NCBI GenBank assembly: GCA_902800325.1
Contig: CADCDW010000009.1
Location: 1-42,234, forward strand
Reading direction: 5' to 3'
DNA length: 42,234 bases
Source of the DNA: an uncultured Lachnospiraceae bacterium
GTDB taxonomy: Bacteria > Bacillota > Clostridia > Lachnospirales > Lachnospiraceae
This document shows, in pieces, positions 18,936 to 28,884 of this stretch; within the stretch, counting starts at the first letter, position 1; each line of letters starts with the position of its first letter. Below the pieces are notes generated by a model that saw only the letters and a program-made list of their open reading frames with translations, had not been told where the DNA came from and made no database searches. A program made the position numbers and the translations under genes.

Positions 18936-19532
18936 CTACTCACTTAGCTTTCGTCTTATTCTCTGTAAAGCATTATCTACTGATTTTTCCGTTTTGTCAA
19001 GTCTTTGTGCAATTTCCTGATAAGAAAGTCCATCCAGATACAGACTTAAAACCTTTTTTTCATAGGAACTAAGCGCTTTTTCAATAGTTTCATTTAATGC
19101 TTTACTTTTTTCTTTTGCTATCATCATATCTTCAGGATTTGAATTATTATCATCGGATTCAAGATTATCCTCAAGTTCATATCCGTATTTATCATTTTCT
19201 GTATATATAGATATATAGTTATTTAAAGGTATATGTTTTTTCCTGTTTGAATTATTTATAGCTGTTTTTATCTGCCTTCTGACACATAATGTTGCAAAAG
19301 TTGAAAATACCGTTCCTTTATCCGAGTCAAAGTCTCTTATAGCTTTAAAAAGACCTATCATACCTTCCTGCATCAAATCGTCCGGTTCGGCTCCGATAAG
19401 ATAAACTGTACGAACCTCTCTTTTGACAATTCCGCCATACTTTTTCATCATATATTCCATGGCATCATTGTCATTTGCAGAAATTCTGGATATTATTTCA
19501 TTGTCCGATAAAGAATCGTAATTTATACTCAT
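18936..19532 (-). CDS. sigH: RNA polymerase sigma factor SigH
   Basis: SigH is the sigma-70 family factor that starts the transition to sporulation in Firmicutes. The 198-residue length, the region 2 sequence (DDLMQEGMIGLFKAIRDFD, 51-69, and FSTFATLCVRRQI, 76-88) and the region 4 helix-turn-helix (LSYQEIAQRL...VDNALQRIRRKL) are typical. Its place downstream of cysS, mrnC, cysE and rlmB matches the arrangement around sigH in Bacillus and Clostridia, which makes the assignment firm. It sits 91 bp downstream of rlmB and is followed by a tRNA-Thr gene rather than by rpmG-secE-nusG within 300 bp. Confidence 0.95.
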   Translation of the reverse strand: MSINYDSLSDNEIISRISANDNDAMEYMMKKYGGIVKREVRTVYLIGAEPDDLMQEGMIGLFKAIRDFDSDKGTVFSTFATLCVRRQIKTAINNSNRKKHIPLNNYISIYTENDKYGYELEDNLESDDNNSNPEDMMIAKEKSKALNETIEKALSSYEKKVLSLYLDGLSYQEIAQRLDKTEKSVDNALQRIRRKLSE

Positions 19533-19623
19533 TGAAGCCTTTATCCTTTCAAACTATCGAAATAGTCCCGTTAATATATAACCAATAACCGTCAAATATA
19601 AATTGTTTTTATATTTAAAAATA

Positions 19624-20403
19624 CTATCTTCCAAGTCTTTGTCTTAATACTTCGTAAGCCAGCACTCCCGCAGCGACAGATGCATTTAATGAATCTATAT
19701 CCCCTTTCATAGGTATGGATACAACATAATCGCATTTTTCCTTAACAAGTCTTCCGACACCTGAGCCTTCATTTCCAATAACTATTCCTATAGGACCTGT
19801 AAGATTGACATCGTACATTATCTCTCCGCCCATATCGGCACATGCAAACCACATACCTCTTTGTTTAAGGTCTTCAATAGTCTGGGCAAGGTTTGTAACC
19901 TTGGCAACAGGCGTATAATTTATAGCGCCTGCGGATGCCTTGACAACGGTAGCGGTAAGCCCTGCTGCTCTTCTTTTAGGTATTATTACTCCATGTGCAC
20001 CGCAAAGATTGGCAGTTCTTATAATAGCTCCAAGATTGTGAGGATCTTCTATCTCATCAAGTATAAATATAAAAGGTTGTTCTCCTTTTTCTTCGGCATT
20101 TTTAAATATATCTTCAATATCCGAATACTGATATGCCGAACAGATTGCCATAACTCCCTGATGTTTGCCGGTTTTTGACATCTGATCAAGTTTTTCCTTA
20201 GATACAAAATTAACTATTGTGTCTTTCTTTTTTGCATCTCTTAAGATCGAACTTATAACACCGTCCTTAAGCCCGTTTTGAACATATAACTTGTCTATGG
20301 TTTTACCTGCACGATAGGCTTCAAGAACAGAATTTCTGCCTTCAATCATATGAGAATCTTCTTCTGTATATCTGTTATTATCATTTGATTTATTGTTGGA
20401 CAT
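19624..20403 (-). CDS. rlmB: 23S rRNA 2'-O-methyltransferase RlmB (TrmH/SpoU family)
   Basis: This SPOUT-class methyltransferase modifies a guanosine of 23S rRNA. The 259-residue protein has an N-terminal substrate-binding domain (MIEGRNSVLEAYRAGK..., about 19-90) and a trefoil-knotted catalytic domain. The three SpoU motifs are visible: DPHNLGAIIRTAN (about 120-132), the IGNEGSGV segment (about 208) and SIPMKGDIDSLNASVAAGV near the end. The ATG at 20403 has only a distant purine tract; an internal ATG at codon 19 would trim a polar N-terminal tail. It lies 59 bp downstream of cysE. Confidence 0.94.
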   Translation of the reverse strand: MSNNKSNDNNRYTEEDSHMIEGRNSVLEAYRAGKTIDKLYVQNGLKDGVISSILRDAKKKDTIVNFVSKEKLDQMSKTGKHQGVMAICSAYQYSDIEDIFKNAEEKGEQPFIFILDEIEDPHNLGAIIRTANLCGAHGVIIPKRRAAGLTATVVKASAGAINYTPVAKVTNLAQTIEDLKQRGMWFACADMGGEIMYDVNLTGPIGIVIGNEGSGVGRLVKEKCDYVVSIPMKGDIDSLNASVAAGVLAYEVLRQRLGR

Positions 20404-20462
20404 AATCTATATACGTGGCAAAAGCCATCCCCTTTTTTATTTCTATAAGGTCGTGAAAACAA

Positions 20463-21128
20463 TTATTTTTTTTCTGCCTTTTCAACTTTGTCAAGCAACT
20501 TTTTAAATGCAATCTTAAGTTCTTCATTTTCTTTCTTAAGAATATTAAGATCATTGAGCACCGGATCAGGAAGGTGTGTCTGATCAAGATCAAGACGTGG
20601 AAGTCTTACATCCTCACGTTTTACTACTCTTCCGGGTATACCTACAACCGTTGAATTGGGCGGAACTTCTGAAAGGACTACAGAGCCTGCACCTATCTTG
20701 GAATTTTCTCCCACGGTAAACGAGCCTATTACCTTTGCTCCGGCACTTATCATAACATTATCTCCGATGGTCGGATGACGCTTACCGCTTTCTTTTCCGG
20801 TACCACCTAAGGTAACACCCTGATACAGAGTAACATTATCGCCTATAATAGTAGTTTCGCCTATTATAACTCCATTTCCATGGTCGATAAAAAAACCATC
20901 ACCTATGGTTGCTCCCGGATGTATCTCGATTCCGGTCTTTCTGGCAGCGCGCTGAGATATATACCTTGCCCTGAAATAATGTTTCTTAAGATAATGCTTA
21001 TGTGCCTTTCGGTAGCTGTATATAGCTCTAAACGACGGATAAAGCAGTACCTCTAAATCGTTTTTTATAGCCGGATCTCTTTCTCTTATGACCTTTACTT
21101 GTTCCTTGTAATACTTAAACCATGACAT
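20463..21128 (-). CDS. cysE: Serine O-acetyltransferase
   Basis: This enzyme acetylates serine with acetyl-CoA, the first step of cysteine synthesis. The protein (221 residues from the ATG at 21128, with GGTGAT upstream; the frame also opens at a TTG at 21140) has the short helical N-terminal domain and a left-handed beta-helix of hexapeptide repeats (IHPGATIGDG, VIIGETTIIGDNVTLYQGV, PTIGDNVMISAGAKVIG). The active-site motifs FIDHGNGVIIGE and GKRHPTIGDN carry the catalytic His residues. A coiled-coil-like C terminus follows. Its place beside cysS repeats the gltX-cysE-cysS association of Firmicutes and ties cysteine synthesis to its charging. Confidence 0.95.
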   Translation of the reverse strand: MSWFKYYKEQVKVIRERDPAIKNDLEVLLYPSFRAIYSYRKAHKHYLKKHYFRARYISQRAARKTGIEIHPGATIGDGFFIDHGNGVIIGETTIIGDNVTLYQGVTLGGTGKESGKRHPTIGDNVMISAGAKVIGSFTVGENSKIGAGSVVLSEVPPNSTVVGIPGRVVKREDVRLPRLDLDQTHLPDPVLNDLNILKKENEELKIAFKKLLDKVEKAEKK

Positions 21129-21171
21129 AATTATCACCAAATCTTTTTTTGTATATTATTATATTATTCAA

Positions 21172-21609
21172 CTAGTTTTTATCAAGATAATCCTTTATCA
21201 TCTTATCTGTAAAATATTTTAAACGTTCTGTTTCATTTTTCAGATAAAGATAGCCTATCATTGCCTCAAGTCCTGTAGCTTTTCTATACTCACTTCTGGT
21301 AGCATTTTTTGCCTTTGAGTGGGCGTTGGCATTTCGTCCCCGCTTATATATATCGAGCTCATCCTCTGAAAGTTCATCCATAATGCTATCTATGAAAGCC
21401 GACTGATTTACCGCATTTACTATATGCGTAACATCCTTATGGTACTTGTAGGTCTGCTTGTTGACATTTACAACAAAATAAGACTTAACCATAAGATCTA
21501 AAACACTGTCACCGAGATATGCAAGTGAAAGCGGCGAGTACTGATATGCATTTACATTTTCATTCTCAATCTGAGGTATATTTATATCCTCATTTAAGCC
21601 CTTTTCCAT
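21172..21609 (-). CDS. mrnC: Mini-ribonuclease III (Mini-III)
   Basis: Mini-III is an RNase III catalytic domain without the dsRNA-binding domain and matures the ends of 23S rRNA. The 145-residue protein has the metal-binding signature YLGDSVLDL (about 31-39) and the second acidic motif [13 protein letters not shown] (about 111-123), both in the expected order. It overlaps the end of cysS by 16 bp and is followed by cysE after 43 bp. The cysS-mrnC coupling is a hallmark of Firmicutes. Confidence 0.95.
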   Translation of the reverse strand: MEKGLNEDINIPQIENENVNAYQYSPLSLAYLGDSVLDLMVKSYFVVNVNKQTYKYHKDVTHIVNAVNQSAFIDSIMDELSEDELDIYKRGRNANAHSKAKNATRSEYRKATGLEAMIGYLYLKNETERLKYFTDKMIKDYLDKN

Positions 21610-23000
21610 CTTACTCCTTCTCTTGTATCCTCAAGGATTATACCCTTTTCCAAAAGTGTATTTCTTATCTCATCCGCTTTTGCAAAGTCCTTATTTTTCC
21701 TTGCATCCTGTCTTTCCTGAATAAGCTTTTCTATATCGGCATCCAAAAGTTCTGCCTCGGTTTTAGCCTTTATTCCAAGCACGTCACATAGCTTAACTAT
21801 CATTTCATATACCTTTGATGCAAATTCTTTACTTGAAGAATCATTTACATTGGTATTGGCAAATTTAACCAATTCAAATATCGCAGATATGGCATCTGCA
21901 GTATTTAAATCGTCCTCCATAGCATCCTCAAACTTCTTTTCATAACTGTCAAGTTCTGATACAAGTAAAGCTTCAGCATCAGTTATTTTATCGGATTTTG
22001 AAGCATTTATAATCTCATCAAGCTTTGAAACAGCAGTCTTTATTCTTTCTAAAGATGTCTTTGCGGCCTCAACCAGATCATCAGAGAAATTAAGAGGACT
22101 TCTGTAATGAGCACTGAGCATAAAAAATCTGATAATCTGTAAATCGTATTTTTCACTGATTTCTCTTACAGTAAAGAAATTACCAAGTGACTTTGACATC
22201 TTCTCATTATTTATCTTTAAGAAACCGTTATGCATCCAGTATCTTGCAAACTCAGCATCATTGGCAGCTTCACTTTGAGCTATCTCATTTTCATGATGAG
22301 GGAAGATTAAATCTTCACCACCGGCATGTATATCTATAACATCACCTATATATTTCTTGGACATTACCGAACATTCAAGATGCCAGCCCGGTCTTCCGTC
22401 TCCCCATGGTGATTTCCAGAAAGGCTCTCCTTCCTTCTTTGGTTTCCAAAGAACAAAGTCAAGCGGATCTTCTTTTTCTTCTTCGCCGGAAACCTTCAAA
22501 TCTCTGAATCCGCTTCTTAAATCATCTATATTTTTCTTGGAAAGCTTACCATAATCAGAGAACTTTCTTGTTCTGAAATAAACCGTTCCATTCACTTCAT
22601 ATGCATAGTCCTTTTCGATGAGTGTCTTTATCATCTCTATCATATCGTCTATTTCTTCGGTAGCCTTAGGGTGTGTTGTAGCTTCTCTTACATTCAACCC
22701 CTCCATATCCTTTTTACATTCCTTGATGAATCTTTCGGATATAACAGATGCATCAACGCCCTCTTCATTGGCTTTTTTTATGATTTTATCATCCACGTCA
22801 GTGAAATTTGATACATAATTTACATCATATCCCTTATACTCAAGATATCTTCTTAATGTATCAAATACTATCATAGGTCTTGCATTTCCTATATGTATAT
22901 AATCATAAACTGTAGGTCCGCATACGTATATTCCGACTTTTCCTTCATTTATAGGAACAAATTCATCCTTATGTCTGGTAAGTGTGTTAAATATCTTCAT
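21594..23000 (-). CDS. cysS: Cysteine--tRNA ligase
   Basis: This class I synthetase charges tRNA-Cys. The 468-residue length is standard. The zinc ligand Cys in CGPTVYDY (C27), the HIGH-type motif HIGN (36-39), further zinc ligands in LECSVM (C210) and PHHENE (about 234-239), and KMSKS (267-271) are all present. The C-terminal helical anticodon-binding domain is complete. It is the first gene of the cysS-mrnC-cysE-rlmB-sigH-tRNA run. An AAGAGGAG site precedes the ATG, and TTTACA/TAAAAT with a 17-base spacer about 60-90 bases upstream is a plausible promoter. No T-box is visible in the 208-bp leader. Confidence 0.98.
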   Translation of the reverse strand: MKIFNTLTRHKDEFVPINEGKVGIYVCGPTVYDYIHIGNARPMIVFDTLRRYLEYKGYDVNYVSNFTDVDDKIIKKANEEGVDASVISERFIKECKKDMEGLNVREATTHPKATEEIDDMIEMIKTLIEKDYAYEVNGTVYFRTRKFSDYGKLSKKNIDDLRSGFRDLKVSGEEEKEDPLDFVLWKPKKEGEPFWKSPWGDGRPGWHLECSVMSKKYIGDVIDIHAGGEDLIFPHHENEIAQSEAANDAEFARYWMHNGFLKINNEKMSKSLGNFFTVREISEKYDLQIIRFFMLSAHYRSPLNFSDDLVEAAKTSLERIKTAVSKLDEIINASKSDKITDAEALLVSELDSYEKKFEDAMEDDLNTADAISAIFELVKFANTNVNDSSSKEFASKVYEMIVKLCDVLGIKAKTEAELLDADIEKLIQERQDARKNKDFAKADEIRNTLLEKGIILEDTREGVRWKRA

Positions 23001-23157
23001 CTACAATCTCCTCTTTCAAAATAAAACTAATATCATTCAGCTATATCAAATTAATCAATAAAAGATATTTTAATATAAAAATACTACAATGTAAATATAT
23101 TAATTTTCTAAAATTGCCATTTTTATCATAAAAAGCATATAGTACAAAAAGAAAAAA

Positions 23158-23187
23158 AGAGACTACCAAAACAAACGAGTAGTCTCT
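23158..23187 (-). terminator. Intrinsic terminator after the flavodoxin gene
   Basis: A 9-bp perfect stem (AGAGACTAC at 23158-23166, GTAGTCTCT at 23179-23187) is followed on the minus strand by a T-rich tract (complement of AAAAAGAAAAA just below 23158). Confidence 0.92.
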
Positions 23188-23208
23188 TACATAGATTTTT
23201 ATGATTAT

Positions 23209-23640
23209 TTATGCTGATGCCAACTGATTACCAAGTGCGACACAATCAGCAATTGCATCTTCATCAGGTGCTTCGTGAGCCATAAGGCCCTCACCGTTTA
23301 GAACATTTGCACCTGCGGCAACCATACGATCAACCCAGTCACGCATCCACTGGCCATCACCCCAGCCATAAGAACCGAATAATGCAATAGTCTTACCTGA
23401 TGCAAAAGCCTCTACATCACATACGAAAGGTTCCATTTCGTTTTCCTCCAGAACTTCAGCTCCCATTGCAGGGCAACCCAGCGCAAAAGCATTTGCTGCC
23501 TTTAAGGCCTCTATTGAAGCATCACTTACAAAAACTACTTCCGCTTCTTTTCCGCCTTCTTCAATTCCTCTGCCAATAGCTTCAGCCATAGCTTGAGTGT
23601 TTCCACCCTGTGACCAGTAAACTACCTGTATCTTGTCCAT
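23209..23640 (-). CDS. Flavodoxin
   Basis: This is a short-chain flavodoxin, an FMN-binding electron carrier. The protein has 143 residues from the ATG at 23640, which has a GGAAGGAG site; an in-frame TTG further upstream is unlikely. It shows the FMN phosphate loop WSQGGNTQAMAEAI (about 9-22), the ALGCPAMG loop after the third strand and the GSYGWGDGQWM segment that stacks on the flavin. It lies 34 bp downstream of the DUF3793 gene, and the two probably share a transcript; that pairing is common in Clostridia. The redox partner is not apparent. Confidence 0.95.
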   Translation of the reverse strand: MDKIQVVYWSQGGNTQAMAEAIGRGIEEGGKEAEVVFVSDASIEALKAANAFALGCPAMGAEVLEENEMEPFVCDVEAFASGKTIALFGSYGWGDGQWMRDWVDRMVAAGANVLNGEGLMAHEAPDEDAIADCVALGNQLASA

Positions 23641-23674
23641 ATTACTCCTTCCTACCAAAAATGGTTAAATGTAT

Positions 23675-24352
23675 TTAATAATTGATTTGTATTTTCCTGT
23701 TCTTATCACAGCATATACTTATTATCTCAGACATGCTAACACCATGATATAAAAGATTTATAAGGCTCTCTTTAGCATTTTCAAAGCTTTCAAATATTTT
23801 CATTTTTTGCTCATAATCTTTGTATACTTTCCAATATCCCACATATTGATATTTTTCGCCTTTATGGTTTATAAATCCTTTTATATCCTCAACCGGATAT
23901 CCAAGTAAAAAACCAAGTTCATGCGGAAAATTATCTTTCATTTTCATATATACAGCATATTTTTCGGAAAACTTTTTAAGCAGTTCCTTAAGCATACTTC
24001 TTCTAAAAAAAACCGAACACCTGCCTGTTTTATCATTATATATATTGATAAAAAATTCTTCGTATCCCATCTTAAAGAATTCACCCGACACTTCTTGTCT
24101 TGAAAGATAATCATTTAACAACTCGGAATTATACAACAGGATATTCGCCTTATAGCCATCCTCATATAAAACAAACCATGATATACTGCTCTCTTTTAAA
24201 AGTTCGTCCAGCCTTCTTAGCTCTTTTATACTGATATTTAACAGATTTGATACCTTTAAGCCTGCTATAAGAGGTGCGCATTGAAGTGCAAGTTCCAAAT
24301 CAACACCGCTTACCTCAATTTTTTTTATAAGCTCCCAAGCTTCATTACTCAT
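23675..24352 (-). CDS. DUF3793-family protein
   Basis: The 225-residue protein matches the DUF3793 family. It has the N-terminal region CAPLIAGLKVSNLLNI, a central LLYNSELLNDYL, and the diagnostic FPHELGFLLGYPVEDIKGFI followed by YVGYWKVYKD near residues 143-178. The family has no established activity. It is often found next to flavodoxin genes, as here (34 bp upstream of one), and may have to do with iron, haem or flavin handling; that is inference from context only. It begins 47 bp after enolase on the same strand, with AAGGAG upstream of the ATG and no terminator between, so eno-DUF3793-flavodoxin may be one transcript. Confidence 0.85.
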   Translation of the reverse strand: MSNEAWELIKKIEVSGVDLELALQCAPLIAGLKVSNLLNISIKELRRLDELLKESSISWFVLYEDGYKANILLYNSELLNDYLSRQEVSGEFFKMGYEEFFINIYNDKTGRCSVFFRRSMLKELLKKFSEKYAVYMKMKDNFPHELGFLLGYPVEDIKGFINHKGEKYQYVGYWKVYKDYEQKMKIFESFENAKESLINLLYHGVSMSEIISICCDKNRKIQINY

Positions 24353-24399
24353 ATAAGCCGCTCCTTGTCATTCGCCAACCTGCTTATACGTAAAGTCTG

Positions 24400-25817
<1,418 letters not shown>

Positions 25818-25832
25818 ATGATTTACACAAAA

Positions 25833-25889
25833 GTTAGTTTAATTTAACTAACCGAGATAAAATATATCATACATATTTTTATATGTCAA
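25833..25889 (-). promoter_or_regulatory. Strong sigma-A promoter of eno with a palindrome at the start site
   Basis: On the minus strand TTGACA (25889-25884), a 17-base spacer and TATATT (25866-25861) form a near-consensus promoter. A 20-bp near-palindrome, GTTAGTT-N6-AACTAAC (25833-25852), covers the region just downstream of the expected start and could be a 5' hairpin of the transcript or an operator. Confidence 0.75.
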
Positions 25890-25927
25890 CAAATAAAAAA
25901 TTATTCTTAAAACTCAAAAAATATGTG

Positions 25928-26075
25928 ACAGGGCAGGAGCTTTGTCAAATCTTGAAAACAAATCAGACTGTATAAAAAAAATGTGCAATACACGGCTTTA
26001 AGTAACACGTGCCATGCTTGCACATTTTTTTCATATTATTGAAACAATTTCGATATGACAATGCTCCTGCCCTGT
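25928..26075 (-). repeat. Nested-hairpin 3'-UTR element, copy 1 (after htpG)
   Basis: This 148-bp element begins 20 bases after the htpG stop. Its outer arms ACAGGGCAGGAGC/GCTCCTGCCCTGT (13 bp, perfect; extended by partly matched TTTGTCAAATC/GATATGACAAT) enclose an inner stem ATGTGCA/TGCACAT flanked by A- and T-runs, and an apical stem GCATGGC/GCCGTGT. The loop region GGCACGTGTTACTTAA (minus strand) lies inside 24 bases (25998-26021) identical to the copy at 32952-32975. The gap 25699-26095 therefore holds the eno promoter and leader plus this element. Confidence 0.85.
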
Positions 26076-26095
26076 TGAGCACTTTATATAATACA

Positions 26096-28156
26096 CTATT
26101 CTTCTATAAGAATATTAAGTATTTCGTTGCTTCTTGCTACAAAAGCTGTCATTTCTTCAGGAGAAAGAGGTTTATTGGCAAGTACCGCAAGGTCATATAA
26201 CTGGCAGCAAACTGTATTGGTATGCTTACCCTCCGGATTGTCAAGAACATACTTAACCAGCTTGTTGTTGGCATTTAAAACAAGAGTTTCGCCCTCATTA
26301 CCGAACATATCGGAATTCATACCCGGCATACTGTAAACCTTCATCATCTCAGCCATACGTCGAGATTCCTCTGAAAGTGTAATCATGGATGATACATTTT
26401 CATTCTTAAGGCTCTCTACCTTAACCGTAAGCTTTTCTTTACCGGTTGCTTTCTTGAAAATTTCAGTTAACTTATCAGTATATTCCTTTGTCTGTTCTTC
26501 AGTAAGTGCCTCACCTACAAAATTATCTGCAAGGTCTGCATCTATACGAAGGAACTTGACGTTTTCATTCTTGCTCTCAAGATGAGTGATATACGGATTA
26601 TCTATGTTGTGAGTAAGGTATACCGCATCTATACCCTCTTCCTTAAACATATTGATATACTGTGACTGCGCAACCTCATCACTTACATAGAATACTTTAT
26701 TTTCATACTTTTCCTTACCTGCCTCAAGGTAATCCGGAAGTGTGATGTACTTGCCCTCAAGGTTCTTGAATAGCATATAATCTGTCATCTTCTCGCAGAA
26801 TTTATCATCTCTTAAGCAACCGAACTTGATAAACGGACTGATATCATCCCAGTACTTCTCGTATTCTTCTCTCTCGGTCTTGCACATTCCTGAAAGTTTA
26901 TCTGCAACCTTCTTCGTAATATAATCAGCAATCTTCTTAACAGAACCATCATTTTGAAGTGCACTTCTTGAAACATTAAGCGGTATATCAGGACAATCAA
27001 TAACGCCCTTAAGAAGCATCAAAAATTCCGGAATAACTTCTTTGATATTATCAGCTACAAACACCTGATTGTTAAAGAGCTTTATCGTACCCTCCAACTG
27101 ATCATACTGTGGATTAATCTTAGGGAAATAAAGTATACCCTTTAAGTTAAACGGATAATCCATATTAAGATGTATCCAGAACAACGGCTTTTTGAAATCT
27201 AAGAACAAATGCTGGTAAAAGTCTATATATTCTTCCTCTGTACAGTCCTTTGGATTTTTAAGCCAAAGAGGATTGGTATTATTAAGCGGAACCTCTTTTT
27301 TCTCATCTTCCTCTTCATCCTTTTTATCATCAGCTTTTGCTTCATCATCTGACTTTTCTTTCTCATCTGTTTTATCTTTATCAGATTTCTTGTCAGCCTT
27401 ATCTTTAGTCTTTTTATCCTTTTTTTCATCTCCTACAAGGTCATTCTCTTCGGTAGTATCGACCTCGATAACCTTGTCTTTTTTCTTAGCTTCCTCTTTC
27501 TTCTTCTTAGCCTCTTCCTCAGCCTTATCCTCGTCAGTAAAATAGATATTGTAAGGCATAAATGCACAATATTTCTGAATAACCTCTCTTACACGATATT
27601 CATTGGCAAACTCGTAGCTGTCTTCGTTAAGATAAAGGGTAATGGCTGTACCTCTTGTATCATCATCGCTTTCAGTCATGGAAAATTCGGTACCACCATC
27701 GCACTCCCAAAATACAGGAACTGCATCCTTCTTATAAGAGCATGTTTCTATTGTAACCTTGTCGGCAACCATAAATGCAGAGTAAAATCCAAGTCCGAAA
27801 TGTCCGATTATCTGATCGTCATTGGACTTATCCTTATATTTATTAATAAAATCCGTTGCACCCGAAAATGCTATCTGATTGATATACTGCTCAACCTCCT
27901 CAGCGGTCATTCCAAGACCATTATCTACAAATGTAAGTGTCTTGTCTTTTGGAGATGCATAGACATCAATTCTGTACTCTTCTCCTTCTGTCTCCTCAAA
28001 CTCCCCCATCATAGCAAGCTTCTTTAATTTAGTAATCGCATCACAACCATTTGAAATAAGTTCCCTTATAAATATATCATGATCCGAATAAAGCCATTTC
28101 TTGATAATCGGGAATATATTCTCGCTGTTGATTGATAAGCTTCCCTGTTTTTCCAT
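26096..28156 (-). CDS. htpG: Molecular chaperone HtpG (Hsp90) with a long charged linker
   Basis: HtpG is the bacterial Hsp90, an ATP-driven dimeric chaperone. The 686-residue protein has the N-terminal GHKL ATPase (RELISNGCDA, DNGLGM about 78-83, GHFGLGFYS about 118-126), the middle domain (starting LWLKNPKDCTEEEY near 297) and the C-terminal dimerisation domain. Between the first two lies about 80 residues made almost only of Lys, Asp and Glu (about 209-289). Typical bacterial HtpG, about 625 residues, has no such linker; eukaryotic Hsp90 does. AGGAGG precedes the ATG. A perfect CIRCE lies upstream, which suggests HrcA control. A structured element follows the stop codon. Confidence 0.97.
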   Translation of the reverse strand: MEKQGSLSINSENIFPIIKKWLYSDHDIFIRELISNGCDAITKLKKLAMMGEFEETEGEEYRIDVYASPKDKTLTFVDNGLGMTAEEVEQYINQIAFSGATDFINKYKDKSNDDQIIGHFGLGFYSAFMVADKVTIETCSYKKDAVPVFWECDGGTEFSMTESDDDTRGTAITLYLNEDSYEFANEYRVREVIQKYCAFMPYNIYFTDEDKAEEEAKKKKEEAKKKDKVIEVDTTEENDLVGDEKKDKKTKDKADKKSDKDKTDEKEKSDDEAKADDKKDEEEDEKKEVPLNNTNPLWLKNPKDCTEEEYIDFYQHLFLDFKKPLFWIHLNMDYPFNLKGILYFPKINPQYDQLEGTIKLFNNQVFVADNIKEVIPEFLMLLKGVIDCPDIPLNVSRSALQNDGSVKKIADYITKKVADKLSGMCKTEREEYEKYWDDISPFIKFGCLRDDKFCEKMTDYMLFKNLEGKYITLPDYLEAGKEKYENKVFYVSDEVAQSQYINMFKEEGIDAVYLTHNIDNPYITHLESKNENVKFLRIDADLADNFVGEALTEEQTKEYTDKLTEIFKKATGKEKLTVKVESLKNENVSSMITLSEESRRMAEMMKVYSMPGMNSDMFGNEGETLVLNANNKLVKYVLDNPEGKHTNTVCCQLYDLAVLANKPLSPEEMTAFVARSNEILNILIEE

Positions 28157-28258
28157 TTTTACATTCCTCCTGACAACTTATATATTATTTATTATATTTT
28201 TTTGTCAATACATCTTTAATATACTATTATTACGATGTATTTTTAACTCCATAAAGAT

Positions 28259-28321
28259 AATATAATACCCCTTTCACAGAATGTCAAGAAAAAATTAGCA
28301 CTCATTTCGATTGAGTGCTAA
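28259..28321 (-). promoter_or_regulatory. CIRCE operator and promoter upstream of htpG
   Basis: TTAGCACTC (28295-28303), nine bases, GAGTGCTAA (28313-28321) is a perfect CIRCE, identical in its arms to the groES one. On the minus strand it is followed after seven bases by TTGACA (28287-28282), a 17-base spacer and TATATT (28264-28259), a near-consensus promoter about 100 bases before the htpG start. A second TTGACA nearer the gene (around 28206) is also possible. The CIRCE here lies upstream of the -35 rather than at the start site. Confidence 0.88.
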
Positions 28322-28343
28322 TTATATCTTATATACCAAGCGA

Positions 28344-28387
28344 ACAGGCACTTTGTCACATAAGATATAATGTAACAAAGTGCCTGT
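28344..28387 (-). repeat. Short hairpin related to the nested 3'-UTR elements
   Basis: A 13-bp perfect stem (ACAGGCACTTTGT at 28344-28356, ACAAAGTGCCTGT at 28375-28387) is extended by ACAT/ATGT after one mismatch. It lies six bases after the stop codon of the 28394-28873 gene on the same strand. There is no T-run, so it is a poor intrinsic terminator. Its TGACAAAG and ACAGG...CCTGT ends resemble the outer arms of the 148-bp element at 25928-26075. Confidence 0.65.
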
Positions 28388-28393
28388 AACACA

Positions 28394-28873
28394 TTACACA
28401 TAGTATTTTTCAACTGTTTTATCCCAGAGCTGCTCTAAAGTTTTATCCATGGTAAATATATTTAATGAAGTTCCTGTAGTTATCAAAAGCTTATCATCTG
28501 AAAACAGAACATTCATAAATAACGCTCTGACATTTTCCGGATGAATAGGGATATTGTTCATCTCTATCAAGCGATTAACATTGTCCTTGTTAAACATAAG
28601 AATAAGCTTCATCTTAACAGGAAGTTTTCCTTCCCTCATAAATCCAATTATCGTCTTTTTCATATCACGCCAGCATATGTAATCTTTTTCGACAAGTTCT
28701 TCAAACTCCTTTTCATCATAAAAATCCCGGTTAATTTTTCCGTCTATATCATAAGAAACATCCGAATCAAGTTTCAAAGAAAAGAGATAGAAGCTGTCAT
28801 ATCTTTCATCAGTAAACAGACCATTTAAAAATTCTTTTATTTCTTTTTTTTCATTAATTTCAAAATTATTCAC
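28394..28873 (-). CDS. DUF5721-like protein
   Basis: The 159-residue soluble protein ends with SLNIFTMDKTLEQLWDKTVEKY, preceded by a beta-rich region (VRALFMNVLFSDDKLLITTG). From memory this pattern matches the DUF5721 family of Lachnospiraceae, which has no assigned activity. There is no signal peptide, membrane segment or obvious catalytic motif. It starts 11 bp after the transglutaminase-like gene and is the last gene of that small operon. A hairpin begins six bases past its stop, and the htpG control region follows. Confidence 0.65.
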   Translation of the reverse strand: MNNFEINEKKEIKEFLNGLFTDERYDSFYLFSLKLDSDVSYDIDGKINRDFYDEKEFEELVEKDYICWRDMKKTIIGFMREGKLPVKMKLILMFNKDNVNRLIEMNNIPIHPENVRALFMNVLFSDDKLLITTGTSLNIFTMDKTLEQLWDKTVEKYYV

Positions 28874-28884
28874 GATAACACCTG

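Noticed and set aside
23001-23208. T-box leader for cysS (and for glnS at 14431-14552)
   Set aside because: No T-box consensus (GGTGGNACCGCG-like) or terminator/antiterminator pair is visible in either leader.
27223-27545. Lys-rich and Ser-rich frames over the htpG charged linker
   Set aside because: They are alternative readings of a low-complexity Lys/Asp/Glu codon tract; the htpG frame continues intact on both sides.
28344-28387. Intrinsic terminator for the DUF5721-like gene
   Set aside because: The stem is strong, but no T-run follows on the minus strand, so I list it as a repeat-related hairpin instead.
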